The notes under the pieces: generated by a model
The model's database searches: none
The model's input: the letters and a program-made list of their open reading frames with translations, nothing else
What the model was told of the DNA's origin: nothing
In this document: positions 23,051 through 34,272 of the stretch, in pieces
Numbering within the stretch: position 1 is the first letter of the stretch
How the letters are laid out: the number at the start of each line of letters is the position of its first letter
Program-made: the position numbers and the translations under genes
NCBI GenBank assembly: GCA_029216955.1
Contig: JANAVB010023997.1
Span: forward strand, 523,501-587,500
From: Iris pallida
Taxonomy: Eukaryota > Streptophyta > Magnoliopsida > Asparagales > Iridaceae
Reading direction: 5' to 3'
DNA: 64,000 nucleotides

Positions 23051-23722
23051 AGTACTGTTCTTCTCCTCAAATTCAGAGAAGAAAAATACCATGAAGCCAT
23101 ACTTCCAAGCTCCATAATTTCATCATCCAGAGTCCAAATTCGAACTTCCATAGGTCAAAATGTGATAGAATAAAATTCTCTACAACATGGAACCATCAGT
23201 TGACAAAAACATGCAAGTTTGACAGATCAAAATACATGAAAACCGAAAATACCACAAAGCTAGATCTACCACAATCCACCCGGTAAAATCAAAAACTCCA
23301 AGTTCTAAACATGCTTAGAATGTAACAAGGAAGAGAATGGAACAAACGAAATAGAAATCGTCCAACATTCGGCAAGGTGTACTTGCCTCTCTCTAATGGC
23401 TAGGGTTTGGTGGAAAAGAAATGAATGATGGTGAATGAGGAGGGAGAGAGAAAAGTGGTTTATATAACAAGCCCAAGCAATCTCCACCATTCATTCCTCT
23501 CCACTCAATCTAAACCATACACCTCTCTCATAAAGAACCAAACTAAACCAAGCCAAGTCAAAGTGGAACCGAACCAAATAAAACCAAGTCCAAGTTAAAC
23601 CAAGTCATAAAATTCCTATATCTTGAAAATTTTTAAAATATCACACAAATCGAGAAATACGAAATACGGCTCAAATAAATACGTATCCGTAAAAATACCG
23701 ATATAGTGAGACGGGTCTCACA

Positions 23723-25483
23723 GGGTTGATAGCCAAATTTCGACAGACCGTCTGTCGGAAATTAGGCTTCCCCAATTTCCGACAGTACGTTTGTCGGATG
23801 TTATCGTTTCCTCAAATTTTAAAAGTTTTATCGTTTTTAGTAATTTATATTAAAATTTTTATTGTACAGTAAATTTTCTGACTACAAAATATATTTTGTG
23901 TGTGTATATTAAGAATGAACAAATACCAACCGCTACCGAAAAATAAATCGAATATAGATTAAAAATATTTTAAAAAGTCGAACCAAAATTATGTATCAGT
24001 ACTGAATTGCAAAATATCGTATAATGGTAGTGGCAGCAGTTTGAGTGTAATATCATACCGAAAATATCGAACCGATTATATATATTAATGTTAATATTAA
24101 TATTAATATTAATTTTTATTTTTATTTTTATATTAATGTTAATGTTAATGTTAATGTTAATGTTAATGTTAATGTTAATATTAATTTTAATGTTAATTTT
24201 AGTATTTAACATTAATATTAATATTGACATTAAATGGACGGCTGAGAGTGAGGGGATTTTTAGGAGGTTTTCTAATGGGAGCTTTTGATCCGCTTCCATA
24301 TATATATATTTGTATTTTTTTTTCCCTTAGAATGTTGTCTGAATTAATTTTATGATACTTATTTTTACTTTTATCTTTGTTTTAGTTGAGAATAAGTTTC
24401 TTAGGACTTAGAATGGACTTTTGTGGATTTAAAAGTTATGTTAAGAACGTTAAGAATTGAGATTTTGATCTTTTGAGCTTATTTTTTGTATTTTTATAGA
24501 ATTTTTAAGTAAATTTTGGTGTACCTAAATTTATACTAAGGATTAAACTTAGCGATCGTGTATTTATTAAGCTCATTTTTTATGTGTTTGTAACTTGTTA
24601 CATATTGTTCTAATATTTTTGATTAATCTCTTAGTTTTGTAGAGGCTCGATTTTAAAATTTAATGCTAAGAAAAAAGTAAAAAAAAAATGATTAAGAGGT
24701 TCTATATTATTAGGTGTGTTGATTATCAAATGTTAACTGGTAAAAATATCAATACAGAATAAAAACCGACTGAATATCAATTTCTTGGTACTATATTGGT
24801 ATTAATTTTTTAAATACCAATTAAAAAAATACCGAAAATCTGACTAAATACTGACCGATTATACCGACGCCCACCCCTACTGTACAAAATCAAACAACAA
24901 AGTTCGTATAACAAAGTGATGCCACCAAGTCATAGAGGATGTTATGTGTACAATAGGTTTAGGTTTAGGTTTAAGGCAGGTGAGTTGGGATTAGATTATA
25001 CTATAGACAAGATATGAGTGTGTATATGACATGTTTTGGAATAATCGGATACGAGTACGTGAATACGTGCAACCTATATTGCGACATCCGCAGTAGTTTG
25101 TTCTCTATACCTCCAACATCATCAATGATAATTATAGTTTCACAATTATAATATCAAACTATACTAACTAATCTCCATAATATCATCTAAAACTGGAATT
25201 GAATAGACAAATTGACAGGAAATAGTTAATGAATTGAAAAAAATAGTAAAAATAAAATACTAAAAATGAATATTAAATCCATTAAAACAAACCACACTTA
25301 GATTACATATGTTTAACCAAGATAATCCTCAATTCTATCATCTAAATAGCCCTTGTAAGATCATCTAGTCTAAAGCGATGTTATCATCACCCACATTAGG
25401 TCCCATTTTTTTAAGTTTATGTTTCTAAGTTGACCTCTCTTTTTTTATTTACCACGGACCAATCCGGAACCGGCCTCGGACAT
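23723..25483. other. AT-rich intergenic DNA with microsatellite and element remnants
   Basis: Begins with three imperfect inverted TTCCGACAG...CTGTCGGAA units (23740-23800; a fourth flanks the solo LTR on the left). A (TTAATG/TTAATA)n microsatellite lies at 24086-24230. Pieces such as AATACCGAAAAT and the end CCGACGCCCACCCCTA (to about 24885) resemble the remnant at 10085-10270. No gene seen. Confidence 0.5.
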
Positions 25484-27203
25484 GGCCCGTTTGGTTTGCA
25501 GGATTGGACAACGTAATGTAATTGGCATTACGTTGTCAATCTAACTCGGGTGTTTGGTTGGACAAAAAAATTTAGATGTAATGTAATCGCGATTACAAGT
25601 TTGATTACATTACATCAGTTTCTTCTAAACTCAATTACATCATAAAACCTATGCAATCGCAATTACATTACAACATAAGCAGAATGTTGGTATGCTATAA
25701 TTTGGCCTTTTTGTTCCTTTTTGGTTATTTTTTGTTTGTTTTTTGTCGTTTTTGGTCATTTTTGTTCCTTTTTTTTTCGTTTTTTGTCGTTTTTGTTCGT
25801 TTTTTGTCATTTTTGTTTGTTTTTAGTCATTTTTTGTTGTTTTTGTTTGTTTTTGTCGATTTTGGTTGTTTTTGTTCGTTTTTTTGTCGTTTTTTTATCG
25901 TTTTTGTTCTTTTTTTTGTCATTTTTGTTCGTTTTTGGTTGTTTTTGTTTGTTTTTTTTGTCGTTTTGGTCCCTTTTTTTTGTTGTTTTTGCCCCTTTTT
26001 TGTCGTTTTTGTTCGTTTTTTGTCATTTTTGTTCGATTTTTGTCATTTTTGTTTTTTTTTGTCATTTTTGTCCTTTTTTGTTGTTTTTGTCCGTTTTTTG
26101 TCGTTTTTGTTCGTTTTTGTCATTTTTGGTTGTTTTGTTTGTTTTTTGTCGTTTTTGTCGTTTTTCTTGTTTTTGGTCGATTTTTGTTCCTTTTTGGTCG
26201 TTTTTTGTCTTTTTTGTAATTTTTTTCTTTTTTGTCCTTTTTTTTTCGTTTTTTGTCGTTTTTTTGGTCGTTTTTGTTCGTTTTTTGTTATTTTTGTTCC
26301 TTTTTTGTTGTTTTTGTTTTTTTTTTTTGTCGTTTTTGTCCGTTTTTATCGTTTTTGTTCGTTTTTTGTCATTTTTGTTCGTTTTTGGTTGTTTTTGTTT
26401 ATTTTTTGTCTTTTTGTCCCTTTTTTTGTTGTTTTTTGCCATTTTTTGTCGTTTTTGTTCGTTTTTTTGCCTTTTTTTTAGTTTTTTTTTATCGTTTTGG
26501 TCAATTTTTTACGTTTTTTTTATCGTTTTTTTGTCGATTTTGCACATTTTTTGCCATTTCTACATGTTATTTATCGATTTTTGTCGATCTTGTACGTTTT
26601 TGACCATTTTTCACGTTTTTATCGTCTTCTACCGTTTTCGCATTTTTCACGTTTTTATCGTCTTCTATCGTTTTCCTTTCATTTATTGTTATTTTTTTAT
26701 CAATTTTTTTGTTTTTAGTCTTTTTTTTATCATTATTGGTCATTTTTTATGGTTTTCACATTTTTTATTTTTCTTTTGTCGTTTTTCTTTTTATCGCTTT
26801 TTCATTTTTGGTTTTTTTTCTTCTGTTTTGTTCGTTTGTCATGTTTTGTATTTTTTATTTTTTGTCCTTTTTTTCGTTTTTGGTCTTTTATTAGTAGAAA
26901 ACAAACCATTTTTCCTTATTTATTATTTATTTTTAGTTTTTTCTTTTTAAATTTTAAAAAAAATTTAGTGATCCACTTTTTAAATTTTATGTTGCATTTA
27001 AAAAATATTAAATTAGAAACTTAATTACATTACATGGTAAACCAAACATATGAATGCAATTGACATTACATTACATGGTTTGATTACATGCTTCAACCAA
27101 ACATAGTAATGTAATTGTAATTTCATTACATTACAAACTCAATTACATTACAAATCCAATTCTATTACGATTACGATTACATTACAATGAACCAAACGCA
27201 ACC
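25484..27203. mobile_element. Possible TIR element enclosing a T-rich array
   Basis: The left end GGCCCGTTTGGTTTGC and right end (reverse complement) GGTTGCGTTTGGTTCATTG form imperfect inverted ends. Both are followed by TGTAATGTAATTG/ATTACATTACA repeats in opposite orientation, so the outer 150-200 bp can fold back. The middle is the T-rich array. I found no convincing target duplication, so the superfamily is open. Confidence 0.45.
25690..26890. repeat. 1.2 kb T-rich minisatellite (TTTTTGTCG / TTTTTGTTCG)
   Basis: Irregular tandem repeats of T5-7 followed by GTCG, GTTCG, GTCAT or GGTTG, on one strand only. The strand is almost free of A. It yields artificial ORFs up to 409 codons (Phe/Val/Leu/Cys-rich on plus, Lys/Asn/Thr-rich on minus). 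Confidence 0.85.
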
Positions 27204-27781
27204 ATAGTCCGGTCAAGTCTGGTCTGCCGAATTGGATTTGGGTTTAAGTTTTTCTGACCCGGCATAGCCTGTTTGTCATCTTCTCCTGACTGGTCTGGCA
27301 CGACCTATAACAGGTCAAAACTGATCAACTCTGAACTTGACCTGGCCCCGGTCCTACAAACATCTCGACATATTATAGGGAAATATTCACACTTACGTGC
27401 ACACGCAACCACAACCAACTTAGGGCATGGTCCTATAAGTAGAGGACTCAACACATCGTACATGGTTAGGTTAATTAGGTCTCAGGTCCAAAACTTTGAA
27501 CGGAAAGAGTCACATGCCCGTGTCGGTGACCAAGAAAACCCAAACCGACACGACTCCCTGTTAGCCCAAAGTATCTTTTAGATAAGCAATTTGGTAAACT
27601 TGGGCGATGACTTCGTTGACGGGTGAGGGACTGTTGTGTGTCAAACGTGGTTTGATAAGTGGTTTCTTTTGTGAGTGAGATGATGCGTTTATTTTTGCTG
27701 GTTTGTGGTTGGAAACATTCTCTAGTGAGAATATTCTTCTCGCTATACAATTGAATCTCCATCCAATAGTGATCACATATT
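27204..27781. other. Intergenic, no gene seen
   Basis: Mixed-composition sequence with scattered CCGG-containing words; nothing recognisable in either strand. Confidence 0.4.
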
Positions 27782-28349
27782 TAGGGATGGCAACTGACGG
27801 ATAGGGGCCGGAGACCATACCTTCCATTCCTATCTTCGAGTAGTGTTTGAATTTTCATCCCCGTTTCAATTCTTCGTCGGGTTTAATTTTTTACTCCCAT
27901 CCCTGTCCCCGTTAAACAATGTCCTCTCCGTCTCCGTCCCCACCTCCGTCCCATTGACACTTTCGGGACCGAATTTTTCTTGTTCGTCTCTCGTCCGATT
28001 AACAATTTTTTTGTGTGTACATTATAAGCTTAAAAAAAATATTTTCATTCAAAAAAATTACAATACATGTTAATAAAACATGGTTTTCATAAAATAAAAA
28101 AAACTACTAGATATAGATCATGAATCCATCATACCAATGGGTTGCACATATGGTATGGGCATAAGTAACCGGGGTCGGAGATTTATCGTGGCGGGGAGTA
28201 CTATGTTCATACCCGTCTCCGAATCTGACTGAATTTTTTTAAATCTCCATCCCCGCCTCCGTCTCTATTTTTAAATCCCCAAATCCGTCCCCGTCGAAAA
28301 AAAAAAAAAAATGAATCCCCGTCGGATTCGGGAGAAATTGCCATCCCTA
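27782..28349. mobile_element. hAT-type MITE, 568 bp
   Basis: Ends TAGGGATGGCAA / TTGCCATCCCTA are inverted repeats with a perfect 8-bp duplication CACATATT (27774-27781 and 28350-28357). Inside are CCCGTCCCCG-like words and a poly-A run; no coding capacity. Confidence 0.85.
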
Positions 28350-28457
28350 CACATATTGGCTTTACTTTGTTTACTAGCTACTGCCATACAAATGTGGTAA
28401 TTTGGTTGGCTCATATTTGCTTGACCCGTTTGTCTCAATTTGAACCATACATGTTTA

Positions 28458-28768
28458 GGACTCCTTTGGTTCGCGAAATCTCTGGGTTGAAAAAGGAAAG
28501 TAATTACTTTTCTATGTTTGAGTGACAAAGGAATTGAGAAAAAAGGAAAGTAATTTTCAATGGAATAAAAATTAGGTGAAAAAGTGATCCCATCCATCCA
28601 AGCAATGAATCACTTTCTCACATTGAAGTAATCACTTTTCTTTCCAAATTCCTTGGCATTTCCAAACATCGGTAAGAAAAATCAATGAAAAATAAAATTT
28701 TCCAAAGGAAAGGAAATGACGAGGAATTGATTTCCTTTCCCTTCCATTCCGCGAACCAAACTAGGCCC
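28458..28768. mobile_element. Fold-back MITE, about 311 bp
   Basis: Inverted ends GGACTCCTTTGGTTCGCG and (reverse complement) GGGCCTAGTTTGGTTCGCG. Internal GGAAAGTAATTACTTTTC-type sequence also pairs across the element. TA dinucleotides flank both ends; a longer duplication is not clear, so the superfamily is uncertain. Confidence 0.6.
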
Positions 28769-29450
28769 TAGGGTCTGTTTAGCAATTGTAGGGGTAGCAG
28801 GTATGTAGTATTTTTAAAGTATCAGTTATGAGCGATTATGAAGGATCCGATTTTGGATGATTTTAAGTAGTAATTTTAAACTAGTCCAAACAATGACTAG
28901 TAATTCATTAACGAGCGGTTCTAAAAAAATTTTACACGAATAAAATTATCTATATGTCCATATATAAACAAAACGGTCCAAGCGCAGGAACCGCCACCAG
29001 TCCACACCTTGATCAGGAAGTAGAAGTCCATATTTGATCAGAGTAATAGAAACATATGAAACAATAGAAACGTCTAGTTGAAAGTAGATTTTAAAAAAAA
29101 ATAAAAACTTCCAAAAAAATTAGCCATAGTTTCAAAGAAGTAGAAGAGAAAGAAAAAAAAAGGATAAAGGTATTAGTAGTTATAATTATATATTTTTGGT
29201 GAGGATGTAAATGGAATAAAAATAATAAAATCTCTCAAAATCCACCAATTTGAGATGTTTATAAAGCCACCAAAAATTACATTACACCGATTCTGGAGGG
29301 TTTCTGAGCTGACCAAAATCAGTGCTTCAAAAAATTAGCAAACAATCGTTTTCATAAACGGTTGGTTCAAAAATACCCCAAAATTGATGTAAACACCGTC
29401 ACCAAGCATAAGCATATCCAGAAACCGCAACCAATCAGAGTCATTCTAAG
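28769..29450. other. Intergenic, no gene seen
   Basis: AT-rich sequence without recognisable genes or elements. Confidence 0.4.
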
Positions 29451-30045
29451 AGCATCTCCAATTGTATTGTGACTTTGAAGAAAAAAAAAGTTGTTGCCAC
29501 GTAGAAATGACAAAATTTTATTTAAAAATTCTTACAATATCAAGTAAATTATGAATGCATTATTAAGTTAGTTGTCTAGTCCTAGACAATGCATTGACAA
29601 TGTCTTCACTTTATATCATCAAATGTGAATAAAAAAAATGCTTAATTGCAATTTAATACCCTCAATTATTTTATTTTTCAACTTGATATCATAAACTTTG
29701 ATATGCATCAACTTGAAACCATCAACTATTGAATTATTTTCTAATTTTTGTCTCTCTTTTAGGGTATTAAGTTGTACAATTTTTTTTAAGGTATCAAATT
29801 GAAATAATTGAGGGTATAAGGTTGAAATTAAGCCTAAAAAATATTTAGGAAATAACAAAGAAGAAGAGGAGAAGTTGTTTTGGAAGTTGAAAAAAATGAG
29901 CATTTTAATACTTTTGCATGGAAAAAAACTTTTCTATTTCATTGTCGTTTATGAATATAGCTTTACCACCTAGAAAAGACATAATCTTGCGCTTTATGAC
30001 ACATAGAAATCATAATATATTACAGACAATAGGGTTGGAGATGTC
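29451..30045. mobile_element. MITE family 'AGCATCTCCAA', copy 1 (interrupted)
   Basis: Inverted ends AGCATCTCCAATTGTATTG and (reverse complement) GACATCTCCAACCCTATTG. Shares internal words with copy 2 at 31593-31998 (GTTGTTGCCACGTAGAAATGAC, split across positions; GTTGTCTAGTCCTAGACAAT). A second small element sits inside it. Confidence 0.65.
29640..29833. mobile_element. Nested 194-bp MITE
   Basis: Inverted ends GCTTAATTGCAATTTAATACC and GGTTGAAATTAAGC, with ACCCTCAATTATTT / AAATAATTGAGGGT further in. Copy 2 of the host MITE lacks it (there GTGAATAAAAAATATTT is continuous), giving a natural empty site. Confidence 0.65.
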
Positions 30046-30965
30046 TAATTCAATATGTTTATTGTGCGCCTTCAGGAACTGCTAACACTAACACAGGTGG
30101 CCTAACCCAGGGTTGTTTATGATATTTTTAATGTCCCTTACAAATACTAAAAATAATTTTTTTAACCTCTAAAAAAAGGTATTTTCGGATATTTTAAGGA
30201 CCCATGTAGTTTACAAAAAATAGAGAGGTCTGAATCTAAAATTGAAGTTTCCAAATTAGTAATACACATGGAGGTTAAATTTTTTAGGACCTTACGAATT
30301 TTTAGGTCCCGTTCAATCGTACAAATTGTACATACTCAAAAAACGACCTGGCCCAAGCTCTCTAAAAATGCAAAACTTGTGTTATAAACTTAATAAAGAA
30401 ATTTACCGGGGTATATAAGTTGCAAGAACACGGTAGTCCATTAAAATTAAAATTTGACTGAAAATTGGCGTACAACTTTCTTCCTGCTGGTAAAAGTCTG
30501 TATTGAGTCAACTAATTGTGTTTTAAAATCAATTAACTTAAGCAAGTATAGATTACTTTTATGATTAAAAGGATTAAAAAAAAACATAACTAAAGCTTGC
30601 AAGTAAGAGCTCTTTCTTTTGTAGCACAGAAATGTGGAAAAATAATTTATTTTTGGTTTTAGATTTTTATTCTCTTTTAATATTCTTCCTAACCTATGGT
30701 TATTCAAAATCAATGCCACATTACTACAAGTCTACAACGCCAATACACGAACAGAAAACAAGAGAATAAGCAACAACAAATGCTTCCTCATAATTCATCC
30801 GGTAGTTCTCAAATAATAAAAAAAACATTACTCCAAATTGCAAACTCAAAACACCTAAAATGAAACCTTGTATATTTATTTATTTATTTCTGTTGAGTTG
30901 ATAAAAATATAGAGCTCACAACATTTCTTGACAATATATCAAGCTGATTTTATGAAGCGGGTCGA
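30046..30965. other. Region downstream of PSY-type gene A, no other gene seen
   Basis: AT-rich. It should hold the 3' UTR and polyadenylation signals of the minus-strand gene at 30966-31352 (AATAAA-like words on the minus strand near 30880-30900). Otherwise unremarkable. Confidence 0.4.
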
Positions 30966-31352
30966 TTAGATCATCCGCCCATTCCTGCCACCTCCACCAC
31001 TGCCCTTGGGCTTCTGCTTCGGCGGCTGATGACGCGAGTTCGACTCAGCAACGCCATAGTCGTCGGTTTGTACTCTCAGCGATCTCGCTGCTCCCTCCAT
31101 CGGCACCGAAGATCCATCTGTACCATTCCATCATATAATGGATAACATATGTTTTGTCATTCAACTATGATCTTAAATAACTTTAGTCTATCCTGAATAT
31201 ATAGTACTATTGATGATTACGAATACCGAAAAAAATTGATATATATAACTTAGTTTACCTGAAGCAATAACCAAGTTCTCCGTTCCGACGACTGCGAATA
31301 CAAGGAAGATGAGGAGCCAGCCGACACGAGTAGAGCGAAAATTTGTATCCAT
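30966..31352 (-). CDS. PSY-type sulfated peptide hormone precursor A (81 aa)
   Basis: Two exons: 31259-31352 and 30966-31117, with a 141-bp intron (donor TCAG|GTAAAC, acceptor GTACAG). Exon 1 encodes an N-terminal signal peptide with a hydrophobic core (VGWLLIFLVFAVVG). Exon 2 carries DDYGVAESNSRHQPPKQ, matching the PSY pattern Asp-Tyr...Asn-x2-His-x-Pro, then a basic, Gly-rich tail ending NGRMI. In PSY peptides the Tyr of Asp-Tyr is sulfated and the secreted peptide promotes cell expansion through LRR receptor kinases (family knowledge). The usual Asp-Pro after the tyrosine is replaced by Val-Ala-Glu, so it may be a diverged member. A TATATATA lies about 48 bp before the ATG. Same phase-1 intron as gene B. 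Too short to be found by ORF length. Confidence 0.8.
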
Positions 31353-31395
31353 CCCTTCCTCTGTACAAATCTAATTAATCTCTAAAATGTTGGTC

Positions 31396-31405
31396 CTATA
31401 TATAC
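31396..31405 (-). promoter_or_regulatory. TATA box of PSY-type gene A
   Basis: TATATATAGG on the minus strand, roughly 45-50 bp upstream of the start codon. That spacing allows a short 5' UTR. Confidence 0.5.
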
Positions 31406-31592
31406 ACGTTGATAGCTCCGAGAAGACGTGCCGGGATGTCATGGTGGAAGTTGACTTACAAGTTGCAAGGAATCATGCAAGGATCGATGTACCGAAGTCA
31501 ACTTTAGTGCCGATTCAGGAGGATACTGAACATCCCCTTTGGCTCGTTTCTTCTTACTCCTTGTGGTTTTATATTTTCACAAGTCAACCATA

Positions 31593-31998
31593 AGCATCTC
31601 CAACCCTAAACAATATTTTGGAAAAAAAAAAAAAAGAGTTGTTGCCACGTAGGAATGACAAATTTTTATTTTAAAATTATTTTTCGATACAATTTTCAAA
31701 TAAATTGTGTGAATCGTACATGGCAAAAATTATAGAAGACATTGTGATTGGTTGTCTAGTTCTAGACAATGTATTTACCTCGTCGTCAATTGTGAATAAA
31801 AAATATTTTGAAAAAAGGAAGAATATGAGAAGTTGCCTTGGAAGAAAAAAGTAAGCATTTCAATATTTTTTGTATTGGAGAAAATTTTCTACTTTATTGT
31901 CTTTGTGAATATATGTTGCCATCTAGAGAAGATATTATGTTGTGCCTCATGTCACGTAGGAATACAACACATGTTAAGATAATAGGGTTGGAGATGCC
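31593..31998. mobile_element. MITE family 'AGCATCTCCAA', copy 2
   Basis: Inverted ends AGCATCTCCAACCCTA and TAGGGTTGGAGATGCC. It lies about 240 bp upstream of PSY-type gene A, within its probable promoter region. Just beyond it, a 37-bp direct duplication (AACCTTCAAGAGAGCTGGAT units) spans about 31996-32069. Confidence 0.7.
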
Positions 31999-32186
31999 AA
32001 CCTTCAAGAGAGCTGGATAGAAGAGAAGAATTGCCAACCTTCAAGAGAGCTGGATAGAAGAGAAGAATTGAAACATTCAACCAGAAAGATTGGAATAAAT
32101 TTTTGTTGTTGTTGTTGTGTATCTTCGTATATATGTAGAGTAATGAACGATCCTTGACAATATTGCTTTCAAGCTAGGGTACCATA

Positions 32187-32354
32187 CAGGGGCAGATCCA
32201 AGGATAACATGGGGTGGACTGGAGCCCACCCCAATTTTTTTTTCTTTTTCTTTTTTTACATATGATTTTTATTTTATTGTAATTTTTTTATAGGAGCTAG
32301 TCCATTCCAACCCACTCTAGCCCACCCAAGTATACATTTTTGGATCCGCCCCTG
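32187..32354. mobile_element. hAT-type MITE, 168 bp
   Basis: Inverted ends CAGGGGCAGATCCA / TGGATCCGCCCCTG with a perfect 8-bp duplication GTACCATA (32179-32186, 32355-32362). The inner CCCACCCC / GGGTGG words also pair. No coding capacity. Confidence 0.9.
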
Positions 32355-32553
32355 GTACCATATGAATCTATCTATAGATGTGTCATGATACTAAAGTAGT
32401 TTTAACTAGAAGAAATAGAAATTAACAAAAAAGTTCCTTGGTTCATGATAGATCTCCCACTTATATAAAGAGATAAGAGAATAACAAATGGATCAAACTA
32501 GGTAGAAAATAGACGACTACAAAATATAGTCACCTCCACATGGACACACTTAC

Positions 32554-33467
32554 CAGGGCCGGCCCTAGGGCAAGCCCAACAAACCAGTGGGCTTGCGCAA
32601 CCCCCCGGCCCTAGGGCAACCAACCGGTCCATAAATTAAACAAAAAAAAATTCATCCAACAAAAGGAAATGAAATGAAAGGAAAGAAAAAGGAAAGTAGC
32701 TTGAAAGGAAAGAAAATGAAAGGAAAGAAAAGGTGTTGGAGCTCTGAAGGATGATTCTTTTTATCTTCGAATTATTTGAGGGAGAATACAAGATTGTTGG
32801 TCTTTACTTGTGGAAATTTATGGTATTTGATGTAGCAGTGTTGTATTGTTTTATTTGAAACATGGTTAACTTTTCTTTGGATGGTGGCTTCAATGCCGAT
32901 CTATCGGTCTATCGATCTATCTGATCATCTGTCTAATTAGATTTTTAAGATACCTCCTGCTTAAGTATAGTTCAGTTGTTGTACAAACATGTGGTTTGCT
33001 TCATATAAATGTGAGCTATTTTTTTAGTGTAATTCTTCTTTTCAGCCTAAAAGGGCTTGGCGTGATAATTTTATGAGATTGTTAGGTTGCTGCTGCATGT
33101 AGCATCATAGAAACAATGGTTTGTCCACTAAATTTTTAAAGCATTCCTTGATACTTTACAGACTTGAAAGTTATTATGGAAAGTTGAGATGTAGAAAGTC
33201 TCAGTCCTGTGTGGGTCTATATAGTACATAATCGATCCCTTTCCAGCCAAATTAACATATAAAATCTTGAGAATATTTGTGTTCTTATGTTATTTGGTAC
33301 TACTGAACTAAACAGTCTTAGTTCAAGATCTAGTGAGTCCAACAATTAGGATATCTACCATCTTAATAAGATAATAACCACATTTTTTATGTAGTGTCAC
33401 TCCTTGTAATAAGGGGAAACCGAAGTTTGTTCTGGCTGGGACAACACATCATCGTGGGCCGGCCCTG
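32554..33467. mobile_element. Non-autonomous hAT element, 914 bp
   Basis: Ends CAGGGCCGGCCCTAGGGC and GTGGGCCGGCCCTG with a perfect 8-bp duplication ACACTTAC (32546-32553, 33468-33475). The interior is AT-rich without a transposase frame. Confidence 0.88.
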
Positions 33468-33543
33468 ACACTTACCAGAGTGACTCGTGTAGGCCGGCCA
33501 GGATGAACCGGGCTGGACATTTACTACAAAGTATATATATTAC

Positions 33544-33626
<83 letters not shown>

Positions 33627-33916
33627 TGCCAAAACCCCATTTATTCCATCAAGCTGAAGAGCCAAAACCTGTACAAGTATACCAGAAGGCGCAAAATGGA
33701 GAAGCCTGTACACGTATACTAACAAAATTCGGGGAGGAAGGGGACCCAAAACGGCTAATCCAGGGATAAGAGAGTGTTCCAAAAGGTCGCCTGGCCGTGA
33801 AGGCAGCGGGATCTCCTCTTGCTGCATTGCCTAAAGGTCTCCCCAATAAGCTGGTCAGCGTTGTACTGATGTCCTTCATATCCATCCTTGTTGCGTTGTA
33901 CTGATGTCCTTCATAT
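33468..33916. other. Spacer with (CA)n microsatellite next to CACTA 2
   Basis: A (CA)n run of about 70 bp lies at 33547-33617. Near 33859-33917 the 24-mer GTTGTACTGATGTCCTTCAT-ATCC is present twice, 36 bp apart, directly abutting the first CCGTCGCT unit of CACTA 2. It may mark a rearranged junction. Confidence 0.55.
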
Positions 33917-33959
33917 CCGTCGCTGAGGGGTCGCCTGTCCGTCGCTAACTTCTAATTTT

Positions 33960-34272
33960 TGAAAAAAAATACTGCAAACAGACTCTTTCCTGTTTATACA
34001 ACACATCCAACACAATATCAAACATGCCAAATATCCATATACAACACCATATATCCATATCCAACACGAATATCCAACGTAGCCAATATCGAACACCATA
34101 TATCCATATGCAAAATATCCATATCCGACACCAATATCCAACGTATCCAATATCCAACAAATATTACCAACACAATACATCCAATATCCAACATTAAATT
34201 ATCCAAACATAAAAAAAATATCCGATCATACAATGTATCCAAATGTCTACAAAACCAACAACATAAACAAAA
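33960..34272. repeat. Degenerate AATATCCATATCCAACACC repeats (3' UTR of CACTA 2)
   Basis: From about 34010 to 34240, 12-24 bp units of ATATCCATAT / CCAACACCATAT recur downstream of the Transposase_24 gene. No independent gene. Confidence 0.55.

Larger units (their letters stand above)
19892..23722. mobile_element. Solo LTR (3.83 kb) of a Tekay-like gypsy element
   Basis: It starts TGTCACGCCCC and ends GGGTCTCACA, with a perfect 5-bp duplication GGGTT at 19887-19891 and 23723-23727. There is no internal domain. The stretch near 20698-20760 (GTTACAACCC ... GGGGTTGTAACCC, CAGAACTTGGT) matches LTR positions 54770-54830 of the Tekay element here, so it comes from a related but distinct family of similar LTR size. 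Recombination between LTRs of one element is the usual origin of solo LTRs. Confidence 0.9.

Noticed and set aside
25721..26950. Open frames of 276 and 409 codons, Phe/Val/Leu/Cys-rich, resembling a multi-pass membrane protein
   Set aside because: They are produced by the T-rich minisatellite; several overlapping frames are open at once and no non-repetitive domain exists.
33503..33885. ORFs on both strands around the (CA)n run
   Set aside because: Driven by the dinucleotide repeat; the non-repetitive part shows no recognisable domain.
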